From assembly GCA_017501345.1 (NCBI GenBank), contig JAFVXC010000042.1:96909-160908 (forward strand): a DNA stretch of 64,000 nucleotides, written 5' to 3'. Each line of letters starts with the position of its first letter. The first letter of the stretch is position 1. The position numbers and the translations under genes are program-made. This DNA is from Clostridia bacterium (GTDB taxonomy: Bacteria; Bacillota_A; Clostridia; Oscillospirales; CAG-272). Below are positions 60,046 to 64,000 of this stretch, piece after piece. The notes beneath the pieces were generated by a model, which was not told the origin of the DNA, made no database searches, and was given only the letters and a program-made list of their open reading frames with translations.

Positions 60046-60085
60046 ATTATACTCATAATATATTAGTCTACCACAAATTTTGCAA
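60046..60085 (-). promoter_or_regulatory. Candidate promoter of the activase gene
   Basis: On the minus strand TTGCAA (60080-60085), 17 bp, TATATT (60057-60062). A second TATAAT (60046-60051) lies slightly downstream without a good -35. Confidence 0.45.
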
Positions 60086-60133
60086 AGAAACAAGAGGGAT
60101 TTTGTAAAGAGTCCGAAAATTAGCGAAAAAAAC

Positions 60134-60173
60134 GATAAAAAAGCACAAGCCCGTTCTGAACAGACTTGTGCTT
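60134..60173 (-). terminator. Terminator after the flavin reductase gene
   Basis: On the minus strand AAGCACAAG pairs with CTTGTGCTT around a 15-nt loop with further pairs, followed by TTTTTA. Confidence 0.85.
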
Positions 60174-60188
60174 ATGGATAAGAAGCTT

Positions 60189-60767
60189 TTACCGCTTCTT
60201 TTTCTTTTTTCTCACCGAATAACCGAACGTACCGAGCTTTCGCCCAAGCTCGAAATATTCGCCGTGGGCGAATGCAACGAGCCCCGCGCGGTCAAGATGC
60301 AGCTTGCCCGTGTCGTCCACGAGCGATTCGTCCACGTCGACTGCCACGATGTCCGCGAGGAACATATCGTGCGATCCGAGCGGGATCACGTCAGTGATAC
60401 GGCATTCAAGCGACAGCGGACATTCCGCGATCACGGGAGCCGAAACGACGCTTCCGCTTTCGGGCGTCAGCCCGAACCGCTCGAATTTGTTCATCTTTGC
60501 ACCCGTGTAGACACCACAGGAGTCGATCGCACGGATGAGAGAGACCGTCGGCAGGTTTACGGTGAACTCCATATGCCGCTTCAGGATCTCGTACGAATGC
60601 CGCTTCGGGCGCACCGAAATGTAGGTTTTGGGCGGAACAGTGTTGATGATCCCCGTCCACGCGATCGTGAGAACGTTCGCGTCACCGCCCTCGAGACTGC
60701 CGCAGGTGACGAGCGCCGGGGGAACGGGTGCGGTGAGCGCTCCCCCGGGCCAGTGTAGCTTACCCAT
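60189..60767 (-). CDS. Flavin reductase / flavoredoxin family protein
   Basis: A 192-residue FMN-binding split-barrel protein. It shows VTCGSLEGGDANVLTIAWTG at the N-terminus, YISVRPKRHSYEIL, EFTVNLPT and SHDMFLADIVAVDVDE, the usual pattern of flavoredoxin-type reductases of anaerobes. The C-terminus is a lysine run (RKKKKKR), which is uncommon. The start ATG lies 1 base after the valS stop, with no good ribosome binding site, so translation probably depends on valS. Its electron-transfer partner is unknown. Confidence 0.88.
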   Translation of the reverse strand: MGKLHWPGGALTAPVPPALVTCGSLEGGDANVLTIAWTGIINTVPPKTYISVRPKRHSYEILKRHMEFTVNLPTVSLIRAIDSCGVYTGAKMNKFERFGLTPESGSVVSAPVIAECPLSLECRITDVIPLGSHDMFLADIVAVDVDESLVDDTGKLHLDRAGLVAFAHGEYFELGRKLGTFGYSVRKKKKKR

Positions 60768-60768
60768 A

Positions 60769-63423
60769 TTATTTACGCATCTTTGCGAGAGCCGCGCGGA
60801 CGCTTTCGAGGGTCTCCTCGTACTTTGCCTTCTTCTGGCGTTCTGCGTTTACGACTGCCTCGGGTGCCTTTGCGACAAAGCCCTCGTTCGACAGCTTCTT
60901 TGCGATGCGGTCGATCTCGCCGACGAGACGGACCTCTTCGGCTTCGAGCTTCTTTACTTCCTTCTCAAGGTCGATGATATCGTTCATCGGCAGGAAGATC
61001 GTTGCCGAGTCGGTGACGATACGGACGCAGGAGTCCATATCGAGTGTGCCGTCGAAGGATTCGCCGACGACGACCTCAGACGCGGACGCAAGCCTCTGGA
61101 AGAACGCGTAGGTTGCGGGGCTGAAGCTCTCCGCATACTTCGTTTCAATATAGACCGTTGCCTTCTTCGACGGAGGAACGTTCATTTCGTTGCGGCGGAG
61201 GCGGATCGCCTTGATCGCCGCGATGACGCGACCGAACTGCTCTGCCTCCTCGGGGAATACGAGCGCATCCGTGTATTCGGGGTAATCCGAGATCATAATG
61301 CTTTCGGCATCCGATGCGAGGTGGGGGAGTGCGGAGTAGATCTCCTCGGTGATGAAGGGCATAAAGGGATGGAGGAGCTTCAGCGTTCCGATCAGCACGT
61401 ACGCGAGGACGTTCTGTGCCGTTCTGTTCGATTCGCTCTCCTTGTCTGCGAGGCGTGCCTTCGAAAGCTCGATGTACCAGTCGCAGTAGACGTTCCAGAT
61501 GAAGTCGTACAGCTCGGAGAGGGCGATGCCGATCTCATAGCGGTCGAGATTTGAGCGAACGGCCTGTACCGTTCGGTTGAAGGCGTCGAGGATCCACTTG
61601 TCCTCGGGGGCGAGCGCGCTTTCTGCAGGAAGCTTTACGTCGCTTACCGTCAGATTCATACGGACGAAGCGCGATGCGTTCCAGAGCTTGTTCGCGAAGT
61701 TACGCGCAGCCTCGATCTTTTCATCCGAGAAGCGCATATCGTTTCCGGGAGAGTTGCCCGTCGCGAGTGCGAAGCGGAGCGCGTCTGCGCCGTACTTTTC
61801 GATGATAAGGAGGGGATCGATGCCGTTGCCGAGCGACTTCGACATCTTTCGGCCCTGCGCATCTCTGACGAGGCCGTGGATCAGCACCGTGTCAAACGGG
61901 ATTTCGCCCGTGTACTCAAGCGCCGAGAAGATCATTCTGGACACCCAGAAGGTGATGATGTCGTAGCCCGTGACGAGGGTCGACGTCGGGTAGAAGTAGT
62001 CGAGATCCTCGGTCTTTTCGGGCCAGCCGAGCGTCGAGAAGGGCCAGAGCGCGGAGGAGAACCAGGTGTCGAGCGTGTCGCCGTCCTGCGTCATATTGCC
62101 GCCGCACTTCGGGCAGACCTTGCATCCGTCGGCGTCAACGACGGTGTGACCGCAGTCGTCGCAGTAGTATGCGGGGATGCGGTGGCCCCACCAGAGCTGA
62201 CGGGAGATGCACCAGTCCTGCGTGTTTTCCATCCAGTGGAAGTAGTTCTTGTCAAAGCGCTCGGGAACGAACTTGATCCGTCCGTCGCGGACCGCCTTGA
62301 CGGCGGGCTTTGCGAGGGGCTCCATTTTGACGAACCACTGCAGGCTGACCATCGGCTCGATCGTCGTGCCGCAGCGGTAGCAGGTGCCGACCTCGTGCTT
62401 CAGATTTTCGATCTCTGCGAGATAGCCGCCCTCACGGAGGTCGTTTACGATCGCCTTGCGTGCCTCGTAACGGTCCATTCCCGCATATTTCGGGTAGTTC
62501 TCGGTGATCCTTGCGTCGTCAGTCAGTACGACCTCCATCGGGAGATGGCAGCGGCGGCCGACCTCGAAGTCGTTCGGGTCGTGCGCGGGCGTGATTTTAA
62601 CGCAGCCCGTACCCTTGTCAAGCTGTGCGTGCTCGTCTGCAACGATCGGGATACGGCGACCGACGAGGGGAAGCACGACGTACTTGCCGATCATATCCTT
62701 GTATCTCTCGTCTGCGGGATTGACCGCAACGGCGGTGTCACCGAGCAGGGTCTCGGGACGTGTGGTCGCGACCTCGACGTATCCGCCGCCGCCCACGAGC
62801 GGATAGCGGATGTGCCAGAAGTGACCGTCCTGCTCCTCGTATTCGACCTCTGCGTTCGAGATCGAGGTCTTGCAGTGTGGGCACCAGTTGATGATGCGCT
62901 CGCCGCGGTAGATCAGACCCTTGTCGTAAAGCTGCTTAAAGACCTTGCGGACAGCCGTTGAGCAGCCCTCGTCGAGGGTGAAGCGCTCACGCGACCAGTC
63001 GCAGGACGATCCCATCTTCTTCAGCTGGGAGACGATCCTGCCGCCGTATTGCTCCTTCCAGTCCCACGCGCGCTCAAGGAACTTTTCACGTCCGAGGTCC
63101 TCCTTCGTGAGGCCTTCCTTGCGCATTGCCTCGACGATCTTCGCCTCGGTTGCGATCGAAGCGTGGTCGGTGCCGGGAAGCCAGAGGGTCGAGAAGCCCG
63201 ACATACGCTTATAGCGGATCAGAATATCCTGCAGGGTGTTGTCGAGGGCGTGTCCCATATGGAGCTGTCCCGTGATGTTCGGTGGGGGAATGACGATGGT
63301 ATAGGAGGGCTTATTTCTGTCGACCTGCGGCGTGAAATAGCCCTTCTCGCACCAGTTCATATAGATCCGCTCCTCAAATTCAGAGGGCGAATAGTTTTTG
63401 GGGAGATCGTTTTCGGGAATCAT
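60769..63423 (-). CDS. valS: Valyl-tRNA synthetase
   Basis: An 884-residue class I synthetase. Motifs in order: PPPNITGQLHMGHAL (HIGH region, ~45), GTDHASIATE, the inserted editing domain (GYVEVATTRPETLLGDTAVAV), zinc-type CYRCGT and CDDCGH/CPKCGG pairs, GRKMSKSLGN (KMSKS), anticodon domain, and a C-terminal coiled-coil arm (LEKEVKKLEAEEVRLVGEI). Editing removes mischarged threonine. ATG 63423 gives the normal length; the longer open frame reads through the T-box leader. It is controlled by the T-box at 63491-63779 and is probably co-transcribed with the flavin reductase gene. Confidence 0.97.
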   Translation of the reverse strand: MIPENDLPKNYSPSEFEERIYMNWCEKGYFTPQVDRNKPSYTIVIPPPNITGQLHMGHALDNTLQDILIRYKRMSGFSTLWLPGTDHASIATEAKIVEAMRKEGLTKEDLGREKFLERAWDWKEQYGGRIVSQLKKMGSSCDWSRERFTLDEGCSTAVRKVFKQLYDKGLIYRGERIINWCPHCKTSISNAEVEYEEQDGHFWHIRYPLVGGGGYVEVATTRPETLLGDTAVAVNPADERYKDMIGKYVVLPLVGRRIPIVADEHAQLDKGTGCVKITPAHDPNDFEVGRRCHLPMEVVLTDDARITENYPKYAGMDRYEARKAIVNDLREGGYLAEIENLKHEVGTCYRCGTTIEPMVSLQWFVKMEPLAKPAVKAVRDGRIKFVPERFDKNYFHWMENTQDWCISRQLWWGHRIPAYYCDDCGHTVVDADGCKVCPKCGGNMTQDGDTLDTWFSSALWPFSTLGWPEKTEDLDYFYPTSTLVTGYDIITFWVSRMIFSALEYTGEIPFDTVLIHGLVRDAQGRKMSKSLGNGIDPLLIIEKYGADALRFALATGNSPGNDMRFSDEKIEAARNFANKLWNASRFVRMNLTVSDVKLPAESALAPEDKWILDAFNRTVQAVRSNLDRYEIGIALSELYDFIWNVYCDWYIELSKARLADKESESNRTAQNVLAYVLIGTLKLLHPFMPFITEEIYSALPHLASDAESIMISDYPEYTDALVFPEEAEQFGRVIAAIKAIRLRRNEMNVPPSKKATVYIETKYAESFSPATYAFFQRLASASEVVVGESFDGTLDMDSCVRIVTDSATIFLPMNDIIDLEKEVKKLEAEEVRLVGEIDRIAKKLSNEGFVAKAPEAVVNAERQKKAKYEETLESVRAALAKMRK

Positions 63424-63490
63424 AGCGTTCTGCCTTTCGTATAGAATTTCATTAGAATACAGCGGGGAAACGGCGGTGTGCGGTATCTCT

Positions 63491-63779
63491 CGAAAAAAGA
63501 AAAAGCCCCCGTCCGTATCAGGACGTGGAGCACGCGGTACCACCTGATTTTGCGGAGGAAAAGCCTCACACACACTTTGCGCGGAGCATAGAATTATGCC
63601 GCAGTCCCGTAACGGAGGACACCGTCAAGACCTACTCGGAGGGGGGAGTGCCCCTATCCTCTGTTCAGCCCTGCCGCTCGGGGAGGACTTCGTACGCGCG
63701 TTTTTGCAGACTTACACCGACCGTCTGCTCTCTGTGAAAAAGCGCTGCGCCTACTCATTCCCGTCAAAGCGTTTCATAT
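63491..63779 (-). promoter_or_regulatory. T-box riboswitch leader of valS (tRNA-Val sensing)
   Basis: On the minus strand the antiterminator core AGGTGGTACCGCG is at 63533-63545. It is followed by the terminator stem GTCCTGATACGGAC and GGGGGCTTTTTC (to 63491). The upstream region (~63600-63779) folds into a long Stem I. A GAAGTC (63686-63691) puts a GUC valine codon in a likely specifier position. When uncharged tRNA-Val binds, the antiterminator should form and valS is read. Confidence 0.92.
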
Positions 63780-63785
63780 AGAGAC

Positions 63786-63814
63786 AGTATAACACATTCT
63801 GCGTGCTTTGTCAA
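63786..63814 (-). promoter_or_regulatory. Promoter of the valS T-box leader
   Basis: On the minus strand TTGACA (63809-63814), 17 bp, TATACT (63786-63791): consensus. Between here and the window end (63815-64000) I see AT-rich sequence without a supported gene. Confidence 0.88.
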
Positions 63815-64000
63815 GAGGGCATTTGATTTTGGCTGTGTGCACAAAAAATTCACAATAACTTTTGAAGAAAAATCGCGAAAAAAGCCGTATATATTTATAG
63901 AGGGGCATAAAAACGGTGCTCATTCTGAGCCTGACCGTATGGATGTGCAGAGGCGAAAGGGGGAAGTGTGCAACCTGCACAAAATCGAGAATGCCTTTTC

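Noticed and set aside
63774..63980. 68-codon open frame at the right end, minus strand
   Set aside because: It overlaps the valS promoter, has no ribosome binding site and no recognisable sequence.

Overview
This window looks like chromosome from a spore-forming member of the Clostridia (Bacillota), probably an uncultured gut-type Eubacteriales. The evidence is a complete spoIIIAA-AH operon, an IspH-S1 fusion protein, a hisZ-type histidine operon led by a TrpR-like YerC gene, a T-box leader on valS, Gram-positive -35/-10 promoters (TTGACA, 17 bp, TATAMT) and strong AGGAGG-type ribosome binding sites. I saw no rRNA, tRNA, CRISPR array, transposase or phage gene. Identifications come from reading motifs and translated sequence; no database search was run.

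Layout. 1-2 kb: 3' part of a fused ispH-rpsA gene. 2-5.7 kb: an AraC regulator divergent from a glycerophosphodiesterase/FAD-oxidoreductase pair, bracketed by two near-identical hairpin terminators. 5.7-8.6 kb: a PHP-domain hydrolase and gdhA. 8.7-11.4 kb: a large surface protein with beta-helix-type repeats. 11.7-16 kb: a MarR regulator with a heterodimeric ABC exporter. 16-18.3 kb: a GH78 alpha-L-rhamnosidase. 18.6-26.7 kb: the histidine operon (yerC-hisZGDCBHAF-hisIE). 26.9-29.2 kb: serC-serA. 29.3-34.2 kb (minus strand): an operon of glycosyltransferase, YtrA-like GntR regulator, ABC ATPase and permease behind an AGTGTA-N13-TACACT operator. 34.4-39.5 kb: spoIIIAA-AH. 39.7-42.6 kb: a shortened MetH-like homocysteine methyltransferase and an ion-transporter-type permease. 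42.8-50.4 kb (minus): a second beta-helix surface protein, two CHAP-domain secreted proteins and tcdA. 50.4-63.8 kb (minus): a DUF1294 protein, glnS, gltX, a metallo-beta-lactamase hydrolase, a two-gene 2-hydroxyacyl-CoA dehydratase/activase set, a flavin reductase and T-box-controlled valS.

Two themes run across the window. First, four secreted proteins (two beta-helix paralogs and two CHAP paralogs) end in the same kind of tail: a Gly-Cys-[Gly/Asn]-[Ser/Ala] motif, one hydrophobic segment, and a short basic end. This resembles a C-terminal sorting signal and no processing enzyme is encoded nearby. Second, eight intergenic gaps carry copies or half-copies of one dispersed hairpin element. 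Full copies have the order GC-rich hairpin, AAACTTTTT-type hairpin, AT-rich centre, second AAACTTTTT-type hairpin, GC-rich hairpin. The copies sit inside operons, including his, spoIIIA and the split dehydratase/activase pair, and one has contributed the last codons of hisC.

Other points worth checking are a nested stem-loop leader ahead of one CHAP gene, a MetH-like protein that stops inside its pterin-binding domain, an internal ribosome binding site at the IspH/S1 junction, and clear candidate operators for the AraC, MarR, YerC-like and YtrA-like regulators.
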